DNA of 43,105 nt from Gemmatimonadaceae bacterium (GTDB taxonomy: Bacteria > Gemmatimonadota > Gemmatimonadetes > Gemmatimonadales > Gemmatimonadaceae), in contig JAICLZ010000035.1 of the NCBI GenBank assembly GCA_025929535.1, positions 1 to 43,105 of the forward strand. Direction: 5' to 3'. Below are positions 8,256 through 17,201 of this stretch, one piece after another (position 1 is the stretch's first letter; the number at the start of each line of letters is the position of its first letter). Under the pieces are notes generated by a model that was given only the letters and a program-made list of their open reading frames with translations, was not told the origin of the DNA and searched no databases. The position numbers were made by a program, and so were the translations under genes.

Positions 8256-8275
8256 TATTTGCGCGCTCGTAGCTT
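8247..8275 (+). promoter_or_regulatory. trpS promoter, leaderless arrangement
   Basis: TTGCAC (8247-8252), 17-nt spacer, TAGCTT (8270-8275). The trpS ATG is at 8282, only 6 nt after the -10 box, so transcription should begin at or next to the A of the ATG. No Shine-Dalgarno sequence is present. The -35 box lies inside the start of the divergent suhB gene. Confidence 0.65.
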
Positions 8276-8281
8276 GCTCGG

Positions 8282-9256
8282 ATGTCGAGGATACTCAGCG
8301 GGATTCAACCTTCGGGAGAGTTGCACATCGGGAACTACCTCGGCGCCGTCAAGAACTGGGTCGAGCTGCAGAAGAAATACGAGTGCATCTATTTCATCGC
8401 GGACTACCACGCGATCACGGGGAGCTACGAGCCCGCCGATCTGCGTCGCCGCACGCGGCAGATGGCGGTGTCGCTGCTCGCCTCCGGCCTGGATCCAGCG
8501 AAATCTACGCTGTTCGTCCAGTCGATGGTGCCCGAGCACACGGAGCTGACGTGGATCTTCAGCAGCGTCACGCCGCTTGGTGAGCTCGAGCGCCAGACGC
8601 AGTACAAGGACAAATCGCAGCGACAGGAGAGCGTCAGCGCGGGACTGCTGATGTATCCCGTGCTGCAGGCGGCCGACGTCCTGCTCTATCGCGCCGACCT
8701 CATTCCCGTTGGCGAGGACCAGGTGCAGCATCTCGAGCTCGCGCGCGAGGTGGCTCGTCGCTGGAATGCGAAGTTCCACAGCGATTTCTTTCCCGAGCCC
8801 AAGCCGCTCCTCACGGCCACGCGGCGGATCATGGGGCTCGATGGCCAGGCGAAGATGTCCAAGTCGCTGGGCAACACCATCGGGCTCCTCGAGTCGCCGG
8901 AAGAGGTGTGGGCGAAGCTAAGGCCGGCGATGACGGATCCCGCGCGGGTTCGGAGAACGGATCCCGGCACGCCGGAGATCTGCAACATCTACCATCTGCA
9001 CAAGGCCTTCAACGACGAAGCGACGGTCGAGCACGTTGCGGTCCAGTGCCGCACGGCGGGGTGGGGGTGCCTCGATTGCAAGAAGGTTCTCCTGGAGGGC
9101 ATGATGCGCGAGCTCACGCCCATTCGCGAACGCGCATGCGAGCTCGAGGCCCGGCCTGGGCTCGTTACGGATGCGCTTGCTGCGGGCGCGGCGCACGCGG
9201 GCGAAATTGCGCGGAGCACGATGGCGACCGTGCGCGACACCATGGGCCTGCGGTGA
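8282..9256 (+). CDS. trpS: Tryptophanyl-tRNA synthetase with Fe-S type Cys motif
   Basis: Class Ic aminoacyl-tRNA synthetase charging tRNA-Trp, 324 aa (usual bacterial length 320-340). HIGN is at residues 15-18 and KMSKS at 191-195. The anticodon-binding domain holds four cysteines, C234, C256, C263 and C266 (C-x21-C-x6-C-x2-C), ending CRTAGWGCLDCKK. This closely resembles the C-x22-C-x6-C-x2-C motif that binds a [4Fe-4S] cluster in Thermotoga maritima TrpRS, so a cluster contacting the tRNA anticodon is likely here (inference). ATG start with no ribosome-binding site; the promoter sits 6 nt upstream, implying a leaderless mRNA. Confidence 0.97.
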   Translation: MSRILSGIQPSGELHIGNYLGAVKNWVELQKKYECIYFIADYHAITGSYEPADLRRRTRQMAVSLLASGLDPAKSTLFVQSMVPEHTELTWIFSSVTPLGELERQTQYKDKSQRQESVSAGLLMYPVLQAADVLLYRADLIPVGEDQVQHLELAREVARRWNAKFHSDFFPEPKPLLTATRRIMGLDGQAKMSKSLGNTIGLLESPEEVWAKLRPAMTDPARVRRTDPGTPEICNIYHLHKAFNDEATVEHVAVQCRTAGWGCLDCKKVLLEGMMRELTPIRERACELEARPGLVTDALAAGAAHAGEIARSTMATVRDTMGLR

Positions 9257-9332
9257 GCCACGTGGGACCGGTCACAATGAGCGGCGGCGCCCGTTTTGCA
9301 TTTTAGGCCGCCATCATTCACAGGAGTGTACG

Positions 9333-9608
9333 ATGGCGCAGTCATCCGACGCGAGACCGAACGGACCGGAGGGAATGCTCACGTTGGTCTGCATCACCTG
9401 CGGCAACGAGATGTTCTTCACGAGCAAGCCTCCAAAGGACGAGCCCTGTCCGAGATGCGGCGGCACCGTGTTTCGCAGCTTCTTCACGCCGACGGTGCGT
9501 GATGAGGCGACCGAATCGATGCTGGAGGACACGTCGCGCTCGATCTCTCTCGAGAGCGCACCGTCCGAATCTCCCGCGGGCGATGTGCGCGACCTGAACA
9601 ACCCTTGA
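9333..9608 (+). CDS. Small zinc-ribbon protein
   Basis: A 91-aa soluble protein of unknown function. One zinc ribbon is visible: LVCITCGNEMFFTSK followed by CPRCGGTVFRSFF (two CxxC pairs about 20 residues apart). The N-terminal 14 residues and the acidic/Ser-rich C-terminus look disordered. Start ATG 9333 follows CAGGAG at good spacing; the same frame is open further upstream but overlaps trpS. It sits just before the DapA-family gene, probably in one transcript. Zinc ribbons of this size often bind nucleic acid or protein, but no specific role can be assigned. Confidence 0.75.
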   Translation: MAQSSDARPNGPEGMLTLVCITCGNEMFFTSKPPKDEPCPRCGGTVFRSFFTPTVRDEATESMLEDTSRSISLESAPSESPAGDVRDLNNP

Positions 9609-9616
9609 CCACACCA

Positions 9617-10519
9617 ATGGCGAAAGCACTCACCGGAATTTTCGGTCCCGTCGTCACGGCGTTCGACGACGCGAGCGGCGAGCTCGCGAGCGGACCCTTT
9701 CGCGCGAACATCAAGGCGCACATCGCCGCAGGGCTCGCAGGGGTCCTGGTTTCCGGATCGACCGGCGAGGCCGCGCTGCTCGACGAGGATGAGCGTCTGC
9801 GTCTCACCGAGCTCGCGCGCCCGCTCGTTCCCGATGATCGCTGGCTGTTCACGGGCACGGGCGCCGAGTCCACGCGCGACTGCGTGCGCCGCTCGAAGGA
9901 TGCGGCGGAGCGCGGCGCCGATGCGGTGCTCGTCGTCCCTCCGCACTACTACGGCGCAGCGATGACGGAGGACGCGCTGTGGGCGCACTACTCGCGCGTC
10001 GCCGACGAGAGCCCGGTGCCGGTGATCCTCTACAACATTCCGAAGTTCACGCATCTCCCGCTGGCGGCAACGCTCGTGCATGCGCTCGCTGAGCATCCGA
10101 ACATCGTCGGAATCAAGGACTCCACGGGGGACATGATGCATCTGCGCGCGTATCTCGAGGCGCAGAGCGATCACTTCACCGTGCTCACTGGGCACGCGGG
10201 CACCGTGCTCGATGCGGTGGGCTACGGCGCGCGTGGAGCGATCCTCGCCGTCGCGCTCTTTGCCGCGCCGCTCGTGTTCGACCTCATGGACGCGATCTCG
10301 CACGGCGACGGCGTGACCGCGAGCGAGATCCAGGCGCGCGTGCGTCCGATCGCGAAGGAGATCGTGGCGGAGCTCGGCCCTCCGGGGATCAAGGTTGCGA
10401 TGGATCTCATCGGGCTCACGGGCGGACTGCCCCGTGCGCCGCTCCGCCCTCTGGGCACCGCCGAGCGCGAGCGGGTCGCCACCCTGCTCGGCACTGCGGG
10501 CCTCGCGCGCGTTGCGTAG
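9617..10519 (+). CDS. DapA-family aldolase (DHDPS/4-hydroxy-2-oxoglutarate aldolase type)
   Basis: A 300-aa TIM-barrel class I aldolase/lyase. The pyruvate-binding STGEAALL motif, the catalytic Tyr region VILYNIPKFT and the Schiff-base Lys in NIVGIKDSTGDM are all present. The K-D-S/T-G-D context and YNIPKFT (rather than YNVPSRT) are closer to 4-hydroxy-2-oxoglutarate aldolase and other non-biosynthetic members than to canonical DapA, so I do not assign dapA. The ATG at 9617 was preferred to a TTG at 9605 that overlaps the preceding stop. A membrane M28 peptidase follows directly. Confidence 0.88.
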   Translation: MAKALTGIFGPVVTAFDDASGELASGPFRANIKAHIAAGLAGVLVSGSTGEAALLDEDERLRLTELARPLVPDDRWLFTGTGAESTRDCVRRSKDAAERGADAVLVVPPHYYGAAMTEDALWAHYSRVADESPVPVILYNIPKFTHLPLAATLVHALAEHPNIVGIKDSTGDMMHLRAYLEAQSDHFTVLTGHAGTVLDAVGYGARGAILAVALFAAPLVFDLMDAISHGDGVTASEIQARVRPIAKEIVAELGPPGIKVAMDLIGLTGGLPRAPLRPLGTAERERVATLLGTAGLARVA

Positions 10520-11582
10520 CGCGGCACAGGCGCATCTTCAAGCGATCGGGGATCTTGCTCGCCCTGCGGGAAGCGGGGCCGAGGCCGGGGCGCGTACCTA
10601 TTGCCAGGTCATCCTCCAGCAGGCGGGATTCGACATACGGCATCGCCGGTTCGAGTACTCGACTTTTCCCGGGCGATGGGGAACTCCGCTCGGAGGCGCC
10701 TGCCTGGCGTTGGTCTTTCTCGGCACGGGAGTGATGGGTGCCAGGGGACGGCCACTCGACGCCCTTGCGTTGCTCCTTGGCGGAGGAGCGGTCATTGCCG
10801 CGTGTGCGAGATGGCTCGCGCGATACGGCGTGCTCGGTCTGCCGTTCGGCCGCCTGCTCGGCAACAATCTCGCCAGCACGCGGGGAACGCCGAAGCTGTG
10901 GCTGGTGGCGCACCTCGACTCGAAGAGCCAGCCGATCCCGATCGGGGTGCGCGCAGCTGCGATCATCGCGTGCATCGTATTGTTGATCGCTGCCGCAGCC
11001 TCACTGCTCGCACAGCTCGTGATCGGAACATCATCCGCACCGTTGCTCGGAATAGCGGTGCTCGGGATTGTCGCGGCTCTTCCAGTGGCCGCATCGTTCG
11101 TTGGCGATCGCTCGCATGGTGCGCTCGACAACGCATCAGGACTCGCCACCGTGCTCCGCATCGTCGAGCTGCTTCCGCGAACCATCGAGCTTGGTGTGAT
11201 GCTCACGACCGCCGAGGAGCTCGGCCTCGCGGGCGCACGCGCGTGGGCGCGCGAGTCGGCGCCCGCGAGCGCGATAAACATCGACGGCATCGATGATACC
11301 GGAGCGCTCCGTCTCGTGTACAGCGGCCGCAAGCCTCGAACGCTGCTCGACTATCTGGGCGAAGGCTGGCCGGCGGCAAGCCCGCTTCCTCCCGGGCTAC
11401 TCATGGATGGCGTCGCACTGGCGGACGCGGGGTGGGAAGTCGTGAACGTCAGCAAGGGAAGTTGGCGAACCGTCAGCCGCATCCACACACCCAGCGATGA
11501 TCTCGCCCATCTCGAGGGCAGCGGCATCGACGAGGTGGCGTCGCTCCTGGCAACCTCGATCATCGCACGAACATCCGCCTAG
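10512..11582 (+). CDS. M28-family zinc peptidase with inserted membrane segments
   Basis: A probable aminopeptidase of the M28 (Zn exopeptidase) family, about 356 aa. The full co-catalytic zinc set is visible: H134 and D136 (VAHLD), D206 (HGALDNASG), E235-E236 (TTAEELGLAG), D258 (NIDGID) and H325 (IHTPSDD). Unusually there are about four hydrophobic segments: two around residues 55-105 before the first ligand, and two at about 145-190, between the HxD and the bridging Asp. The enzyme should therefore be membrane-embedded. The start is uncertain: a TTG at 10512 overlapping the aldolase stop gives a normal N-terminus (AQAHLQAIGDLARPAGSGAE), and no ATG/GTG fits better. Substrate unknown. Confidence 0.82.
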   Translation: MRSAAQAHLQAIGDLARPAGSGAEAGARTYCQVILQQAGFDIRHRRFEYSTFPGRWGTPLGGACLALVFLGTGVMGARGRPLDALALLLGGGAVIAACARWLARYGVLGLPFGRLLGNNLASTRGTPKLWLVAHLDSKSQPIPIGVRAAAIIACIVLLIAAAASLLAQLVIGTSSAPLLGIAVLGIVAALPVAASFVGDRSHGALDNASGLATVLRIVELLPRTIELGVMLTTAEELGLAGARAWARESAPASAINIDGIDDTGALRLVYSGRKPRTLLDYLGEGWPAASPLPPGLLMDGVALADAGWEVVNVSKGSWRTVSRIHTPSDDLAHLEGSGIDEVASLLATSIIARTSA

Positions 11583-11694
11583 CGGCGCTCACAGTAGCGA
11601 TGTGGTTCGGGCAAAGCTGCCGCGCACGAGGATGTGGAGCAAAGGGAATCCCGCTCTCCCTGCGCACCGCGCCTTGCCTCTGGGGAACGACGAC

Positions 11695-11724
11695 ACAAAC
11701 GGACCCAAACGGACACAGACGGAA
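11695..11724. repeat. Three 10-nt tandem units, consensus mCAAACGGAC
   Basis: ACAAACGGAC, CCAAACGGAC, ACAGACGGAA in direct succession. It lies in non-coding DNA and is flanked by purine-rich sequence less GC-biased than its surroundings. It could be a binding-site array or a fragment of a dispersed intergenic repeat. Confidence 0.5.
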
Positions 11725-11862
11725 GAGCGCCAACCCTGAAAGCGCCTACTCGCTCGGGAGAACCGCACCTGAGCTTTGGCTGGAAACGACAGGCGTGTAA
11801 GGCGCTTCACTCTGCGCTCAGCTCTGTCGCCGCGCATCGACTCGATTCGCGCGACCCCTGAC

Positions 11863-11891
11863 TTGGGCATCTTCCCCGGCGGGCGTTAGCT
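11863..11891 (+). promoter_or_regulatory. Probable purA promoter
   Basis: TTGGGC (11863-11868), 17-nt spacer, TTAGCT (11886-11891), about 65 nt upstream of the purA start. Unlike several other promoters in this window it would give a 5' leader. Confidence 0.45.
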
Positions 11892-11957
11892 TTCGGGGTA
11901 ACCTCCCGCGCCGGCGGCCGTTCGTCCGCGCCTGCCCGCACACGCACTCTGGAAGGC

Positions 11958-13241
11958 ATGTTCAGCTCATCGATTCGAACTCTCGTCGTCGTCGGCGCGC
12001 AATGGGGCGACGAAGGGAAGGGGAAGCTCGTGGACGTGATCGCCGAGCGCGCCGACTGGGTGGTGCGCTATCAGGGCGGCGCCAACGCCGGCCACACCGT
12101 GAAGTTCGGCGACCGCGCATTCGTGCTCCATCAGATTCCGAGCGGCATTCTCCATCCCGGCGTGCGGTGCGCGATCGGGAACGGCGTCGTGCTCGATCCC
12201 GAGACGCTGTTCACGGAGATCGATGAGCTCGTGCGCGACGGTGTGGATGTGGAAGGACGCCTCTACGTGAGCGACCGCGCGCATCTCGTGCTCCCCTATC
12301 ACAAGCTCGTGGACGGGCAGAGCGCGGCGAGCAAGGCGATCGGTACCACGGGCCGGGGCATCGGGCCCGCCTACGAGGACAAGATCGCGCGGCGCGGCGT
12401 GCGCGTGCTCGATCTCCGGCATCCCGAGAAGCTGCGCGAGCTGCTCGAGGCGGGGATCACGCACGCGAACGCGCAGCTCGTCGCCTTCGGGTCGAGCCAG
12501 CGCGCCAACATCGACGATGTGGTGCATCTGCTCACGAAGCTCACGCCACGGTTGCTGGCACTGGCGGATGACGTCGGGCTCTCGATGCATCGCGCGATCG
12601 GGTCGGGCGCCGCGATTCTCCTCGAGGGTGCGCAGGGATCGCTGCTCGATGTCGATCACGGCACGTATCCCTTCGTCACGTCCAGCAGCACGACGTCGGG
12701 CGGGGCCGCGACGGGAACCGGCATCGCGCCCACCGCGCTCGATGCGATTCTGGGCGTCGTGAAGGCGTACACCACGCGCGTGGGCAACGGCCCGTTGCCG
12801 ACGGAGCTCGAGGAGCCGCTCGCGAGCGAGGTGCGCGCCCTCGGCAACGAATTCGGCGCGACCACCGGCCGCCCGCGCCGCTGCGGCTGGTTCGACGCCG
12901 TGGTCGTGCGCTACGCGGCGCGCGTGAACGGGCTCACGGGCCTCGCGGTGACGAAGCTCGATGTGCTGGACACGCTCGATCGCGTCGCCGTGTGTACCGG
13001 CTACAAGGTGGGCGAGGACGTGCACGAGTCGTTTCCCGGCGATCTCGTGCTGCTCGAGAAGGCCGTGCCCGTGTACGAATGGTTCGACGGCTGGCGCACC
13101 AGCACCGCGGCCGCGCGCACGCTCGGCGATCTGCCCGCCGCCGCGCGCCGCTACCTCGATCGCATTCGTGAGCTCGCGGACACGCCGATCTCGTACGTGA
13201 GTGTCGGCACCCACCGCGATCAGATCATCGGAGTGGAGTGA
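11958..13241 (+). CDS. purA: Adenylosuccinate synthetase
   Basis: Joins IMP and aspartate using GTP, the first committed step to AMP. The 427-aa length is standard. The GTP-binding loop GAQWGDEGKGKLVD is at residues 13-26, then GGANAGHTV, TTGRGIGPAYEDK (IMP site) and the C-terminal RPRRCGWFDAV. The catalytic Asp and His (WGDEGK and AGHT) are both present. ATG 11958 gives a short N-terminal extension and has GGAAGG placed unusually close, so the exact start is slightly uncertain. The stop overlaps the next gene (TGATG). Confidence 0.97.
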   Translation: MFSSSIRTLVVVGAQWGDEGKGKLVDVIAERADWVVRYQGGANAGHTVKFGDRAFVLHQIPSGILHPGVRCAIGNGVVLDPETLFTEIDELVRDGVDVEGRLYVSDRAHLVLPYHKLVDGQSAASKAIGTTGRGIGPAYEDKIARRGVRVLDLRHPEKLRELLEAGITHANAQLVAFGSSQRANIDDVVHLLTKLTPRLLALADDVGLSMHRAIGSGAAILLEGAQGSLLDVDHGTYPFVTSSSTTSGGAATGTGIAPTALDAILGVVKAYTTRVGNGPLPTELEEPLASEVRALGNEFGATTGRPRRCGWFDAVVVRYAARVNGLTGLAVTKLDVLDTLDRVAVCTGYKVGEDVHESFPGDLVLLEKAVPVYEWFDGWRTSTAAARTLGDLPAAARRYLDRIRELADTPISYVSVGTHRDQIIGVE

Positions 13242-14272
13242 TGGCGCTGGAAGCAGAGGAGGCCGTCGATGTCGCCATCGTGGGCGCGGGGCCGTGCGGG
13301 CTCGCCGCTGCGGTGACGATGCTCCGGGCGGGGATGAGCTGTGTCGTGTTCGACGGCGGTGCCGTCACGAGCACGATCACCGCGTATCCGACCTACGTCA
13401 ATTTTTTCTCGACCGCCGAGAAGCTCTCGATCGGCGGCTTGCCATTCACGATCGGCGGAGACAAGCCGGGACGCCGCGACGCCCTCGCGTACTATCGCTC
13501 GGTCGTGACGTACTTCGGCATTCCGGTTCGGCAGTTCGAACGGGTCACCGAGATCACGGGTACCGACGGCGAGTTCGTCGTTCACACGCTGCGGCGCGGA
13601 GGTGACGTGCGTGCCGTGCGTGCGCGGTTCGTGATCATCGCCACAGGCTACTTCGGCTCGCCGAACAAGCTCAACGTGCCGGGAGAGACGCTCGAGCACG
13701 TGACGCATGTCTACAAGGAAGGGCACGAGTCGTTCGACCAGGACACCGTGGTCGTGGGCGGCGGAAACTCGGCGGCCGAAGCGGCGCTCGATCTGTGGCG
13801 CTGCGGTGCGCGCGTGACGCTCGTGCACTTCGGGCCCACCTTCGACATGAAGATCAAGCCCTGGATCCTTCCGGACGTGCAGAATCGGATGAAGGAAGGA
13901 AACATCGCGGTTCGGTGGAACAGCCGCGTGCTCGCGATCGCTCCACACAGCGTCACGATCGACACGCAGGGTGCGAGCTCCACGCTTCCCGCGGATCGCG
14001 TGTACGTCATGACCGGCTTCGCGCCCAACGTCGATCTGCTGCGCCAGGTGGGCGTCTCGATCGATCCGGTGACCGGCGTGCCCGCGCACAATGACGTGAC
14101 GCTCGAGACCGATGTGCCCGGCGTCTTCATCGCCGGTGTCGTGGTGGCGGGCTTCGATGCCAACAAGGTGTTCATCGAGAACGGACGCTTTCATGGCGAG
14201 AAGATTCTCGCGCGCATGCTCGGACACGCGGCGCCGGCCGAGCCGGTGCTGAGCGCCGATCTCGACAGCTGA
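13241..14272 (+). CDS. ypdA: YpdA-family bacillithiol-disulfide reductase-like oxidoreductase
   Basis: A 343-aa FAD/NADPH-dependent pyridine-nucleotide reductase of the thioredoxin-reductase fold. FAD motif VAIVGAGPCGLAAA is near residue 12, NAD(P)H motif VVVGGGNSAAEAALDL at about 167-182, and an FAD-closing motif GVFIAGVVVAG near 290. It lacks the CxxC redox pair of TrxB, as expected for YpdA/Bdr, and has the characteristic early string AYPTYVNFFSTAEKLSIGG. YpdA reduces bacillithiol disulfide in Firmicutes; whether this organism makes bacillithiol cannot be seen here. The ATG overlaps the purA stop. Confidence 0.87.
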   Translation: MALEAEEAVDVAIVGAGPCGLAAAVTMLRAGMSCVVFDGGAVTSTITAYPTYVNFFSTAEKLSIGGLPFTIGGDKPGRRDALAYYRSVVTYFGIPVRQFERVTEITGTDGEFVVHTLRRGGDVRAVRARFVIIATGYFGSPNKLNVPGETLEHVTHVYKEGHESFDQDTVVVGGGNSAAEAALDLWRCGARVTLVHFGPTFDMKIKPWILPDVQNRMKEGNIAVRWNSRVLAIAPHSVTIDTQGASSTLPADRVYVMTGFAPNVDLLRQVGVSIDPVTGVPAHNDVTLETDVPGVFIAGVVVAGFDANKVFIENGRFHGEKILARMLGHAAPAEPVLSADLDS

Positions 14273-14308
14273 TCGTTCGGCCTTCCCCATCACTCCAGCC
14301 ATCGACGC

Positions 14309-15664
14309 ATGACCACAAGCACATTCCCTGACGTGATGGATAAGCTCGTGTCGCTGTGCAAGCGGCGCGGCTTCATCTTCCAGTCTTCGGAGATCTACGG
14401 CGGCACGGGGTCCGTGTGGGATTACGGTCCGCTCGGCGTCGAGCTCAAAAAAAATCTGAAGGACCGCTGGTGGAACGCGATGGTCCGCATGCGCGACGAC
14501 ATCGAGGGGCTCGATGCGGCAATCCTCATGCATCCGCGCGTGTGGGAGGCGAGCGGTCACGTGAGCGGCTTCGTCGATCCGCTCGTGGAGTGCAGCAACT
14601 GCAAGAAGCGCTTTCGCGCCGACGATGCGCGGATCAAGGGCACTCCGGGCACGCCCGACGTGCAGTGTCCCTCGTGCGGCATGAAGGGCACGCTCGGAGC
14701 CGCACGCCTGTTCAATCTCATGTTCAAGACGTTCATGGGCCCTGTGGAGGACACGGCGAGTGTGGTGTATCTCCGCCCGGAAACGGCGCAGGGGATCTAC
14801 GTGAACTTCCTCAACGTGCAGCAGTCCACGCGCCAGAAGATTCCCTTCGGGATAGCGCAGATCGGGAAGGCGTTCCGGAACGAGATCACTCCGGGCAATT
14901 TCATCTTTCGCACGCGCGAGTTCGAGCAGATGGAAATGCAGTTCTTCGTGGAGCCCGGCAGCGACATGGAGTGGTTCGAGTACTGGAAGGCGCAGCGGCT
15001 CGAATGGCATCAGTCGCTCGGACTCGAGCACTCGCGGCTCAAGTTTCACCAGCACACGAAGGAGGAGCTCGCGCACTACGCGCGCGCGGCGTTCGATGTG
15101 CAGTTCGACTTCGGTGGCACGCTCGGCTTTCAGGAGATCGAAGGCGTGCACAACCGCGGCGACTTCGACCTCACGCAGCACCAGCAGTTCTCGGGGAAGA
15201 AGCTCGAGTACTTCGACCAGCCGAACAATCGGCGCTACACTCCCTACGTGGTCGAGACGTCCGTCGGCGCCGATCGCACGACGCTGGCGGTGCTCGTGAA
15301 CGCATTTCACGAGGAGACAGTGGAAGGTGAGGATGAGGGGCGCACCGTGCTCAAGCTGCTGCCGTCGCTCGCGCCGGTGAAGGCGGGGATCTTTCCACTC
15401 GTGAAGAAGGATGGGATGCCCGAGATGGCGCATCGCATCGCCGAAGACCTGCGCCCGCTGTTCCCGATCTTCTACGACGAATCGGGCGCGATCGGCCGCC
15501 GCTATCGACGCCAGGACGAGATCGGCACGCCGTTCGGGATCACGGTCGATGGCGAGTCGATCACCGGAGGAACGGTGACGATCCGCGATCGCGACACGCT
15601 GCAGCAGGAGCGCGTGCAGGCGGACCAGCTGCGTGCGGTGCTGCAGGCGCGTCTCGCCAGATGA
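14309..15664 (+). CDS. glyS: Glycyl-tRNA synthetase, single-chain dimeric type
   Basis: Class II synthetase charging tRNA-Gly, 451 aa, of the alpha2 (eukaryote/archaea/Gram-positive) type rather than the E. coli GlyQ+GlyS type. Motif 1 region [13 protein letters not shown] is followed by [14 protein letters not shown] zinc site of two CxxC pairs ([10 protein letters not shown] and [10 protein letters not shown]) lies at about residues 93-130. Motif 2 is [25 protein letters not shown], and the C-terminal anticodon-binding domain is present. ATG 14309 without an obvious Shine-Dalgarno. The stop overlaps the start of the following peptidase gene (ATGA). Confidence 0.96.
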   Translation: MTTSTFPDVMDKLVSLCKRRGFIFQSSEIYGGTGSVWDYGPLGVELKKNLKDRWWNAMVRMRDDIEGLDAAILMHPRVWEASGHVSGFVDPLVECSNCKKRFRADDARIKGTPGTPDVQCPSCGMKGTLGAARLFNLMFKTFMGPVEDTASVVYLRPETAQGIYVNFLNVQQSTRQKIPFGIAQIGKAFRNEITPGNFIFRTREFEQMEMQFFVEPGSDMEWFEYWKAQRLEWHQSLGLEHSRLKFHQHTKEELAHYARAAFDVQFDFGGTLGFQEIEGVHNRGDFDLTQHQQFSGKKLEYFDQPNNRRYTPYVVETSVGADRTTLAVLVNAFHEETVEGEDEGRTVLKLLPSLAPVKAGIFPLVKKDGMPEMAHRIAEDLRPLFPIFYDESGAIGRRYRRQDEIGTPFGITVDGESITGGTVTIRDRDTLQQERVQADQLRAVLQARLAR

Positions 15665-17181
15665 CGATCTCGCTCGATGCGCTGCGCCGCGAGGGCGATG
15701 AGTTTCACCAGACGATCTCGCGCGAGCTCTACCAGACCGGCGCGGGACTCAAGAAGACGGCAGAGCTCCAGGCGATCTACGCGCGCTACGCGAACGTGCT
15801 CAGCGACGACGCCCTCGACATGGTGCGCGAGCTGTTTCGCGATGCGCGCGACGGCAGCGACGAGCAGCGCTCCGCGCGCATTCTGCTCGAGTGGGAGGCC
15901 GATGCGCGTGTGTCGCGCGAGCTGGCCGAGCTGGACGAGCGGGAGATTGCGTGGGAGTCGAGCGCCGTCGTGCGCATGGAGGATGGGCGAGGCATCCAGT
16001 ATCAGCAGATCGCGATCGACATCGCGAACGCGAAGGATCGGGACGAGCGGCTGAGGCTCGAGCGCGCGCGAGCGTCGCTCGTCGCGAAGGAGCTCGCGCC
16101 GATGCGCCAGGAGCGCTTTCGTCGCGAGAAGGACATCGTCGAGGGACTGGAGATCGCGGGAAGCTACAACGCGACGTTCACCGCGCTGAGTGGCGTGAAC
16201 CTTCCCTCGCTGGTGGAGGAGTGCCGCGCCTTTCTGCGCGACACGCAGCCGATGTGGGACGACGTGTTCGCGGAGGTGGTGCGCCGCGAGCTCGACATCG
16301 ACCCGAAGGATGCGACGCGCGCGGACGCGCTCGCGCTCATGCGTGCGCCCGCCTTCGACCCGTACTTTCCGAGCAAGCGGATGGAGCCCGAAGTGCGCCG
16401 CCAGGTTGCCGACATGGGCGCAGACGCAACGGCGAAGGGTCGCGTGATCTTCGATACCGCGGATCGCGAGGGAAAGAATTCCCGCGCGTTCTGCGCGCCG
16501 GTGCGCGTGCCGCAGGAGGTGTATCTCGTGCTCCGCCCGCACGGCGGGCAGTCGGACTACCGCACCTTCCTCCACGAGCTCGGGCACGCGCTGCACTTCG
16601 CGAACACGCGCGCGGACTATCCGTTCGAGTACCGCTGGCTCGGCGACAACTCGGTGACCGAGTCGTACGCGATGCTCTTCGACCACATGCTGCATCTGCC
16701 CGGATGGCTCGCGCGCTACACGGAGCTCGGCGCACCGCGCATCCCGGGCTTTCTCCGCGCAGCGGGGTTCGAGGAGTTGCAGTTCCTGCGCCGGTATTGC
16801 GCGAAGCTCATCTACGAGCACGAGCTCTACGGGGGCGAGCACTCGTGGCAGAGCCTTCCCGACATCTACGTGGACACGCTCTCGCAGGCGACCTCGTTCC
16901 GCTACGACCCTGCCGATGCGTTCGTCGATGTGGATCCGCGCTACTACGCGGCCCGCTACCTGCGCGCGTGGCAGCTGCAGGCGGTGATCGGCGAGGCGCT
17001 GGTCGAGCGCTTCGATGAGGACTGGTATCGCAACCCGCGCGCGGGCCCGTACATCGTCGAGCAGTTGTTCGCCGAAGGTCAGCGCGAGCTCGCGCACGAG
17101 CTCGCGGAGCGTGTGACGGCTCGCACGCTTTCGTTCGCGCCGCTCGTGCGCGCGACGGAAGCGATGCTGGTGTCCGTCTGA
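15661..17181 (+). CDS. M3-type (oligoendopeptidase F-like) metallopeptidase
   Basis: A 506-aa soluble zinc metallopeptidase. The HEXXH motif is HELGH at residues 305-309 ([11 protein letters not shown]), with the third ligand E334 in [14 protein letters not shown], as in family M3. The N-terminal 250 residues are mainly helical, as expected for the prolyl-oligopeptidase-like cap of PepF/thimet enzymes. It is shorter than typical PepF (about 600 aa), so it belongs to a compact subgroup. No signal peptide, so cytosolic peptide degradation is likely. Start ATG overlaps the glyS stop. Confidence 0.88.
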   Translation: MTISLDALRREGDEFHQTISRELYQTGAGLKKTAELQAIYARYANVLSDDALDMVRELFRDARDGSDEQRSARILLEWEADARVSRELAELDEREIAWESSAVVRMEDGRGIQYQQIAIDIANAKDRDERLRLERARASLVAKELAPMRQERFRREKDIVEGLEIAGSYNATFTALSGVNLPSLVEECRAFLRDTQPMWDDVFAEVVRRELDIDPKDATRADALALMRAPAFDPYFPSKRMEPEVRRQVADMGADATAKGRVIFDTADREGKNSRAFCAPVRVPQEVYLVLRPHGGQSDYRTFLHELGHALHFANTRADYPFEYRWLGDNSVTESYAMLFDHMLHLPGWLARYTELGAPRIPGFLRAAGFEELQFLRRYCAKLIYEHELYGGEHSWQSLPDIYVDTLSQATSFRYDPADAFVDVDPRYYAARYLRAWQLQAVIGEALVERFDEDWYRNPRAGPYIVEQLFAEGQRELAHELAERVTARTLSFAPLVRATEAMLVSV

Positions 17182-17201
17182 GCAGCCAGAGGAGAGTGGA
17201 C

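Larger units (their letters stand above)
11583..11957. other. 375-bp intergenic region before purA
   Basis: No convincing gene. Short frames exist on both strands but lack family resemblance and ribosome-binding sites. The region holds a 10-nt tandem repeat (11695-11724) and a promoter-like sequence (11863-11891). Confidence 0.5.

Noticed and set aside
11600-11861. Short frames in the intergenic region before purA
   Set aside because: No ribosome-binding site, and both strands give equally plausible low-information peptides containing the tandem repeat; treated as non-coding.
13220-15433. Very long minus-strand open frame (737 codons) across purA end, ypdA and glyS
   Set aside because: It is antisense to well-identified genes, has His/Arg/Glu-rich shadow composition, no ribosome-binding site and no family resemblance.
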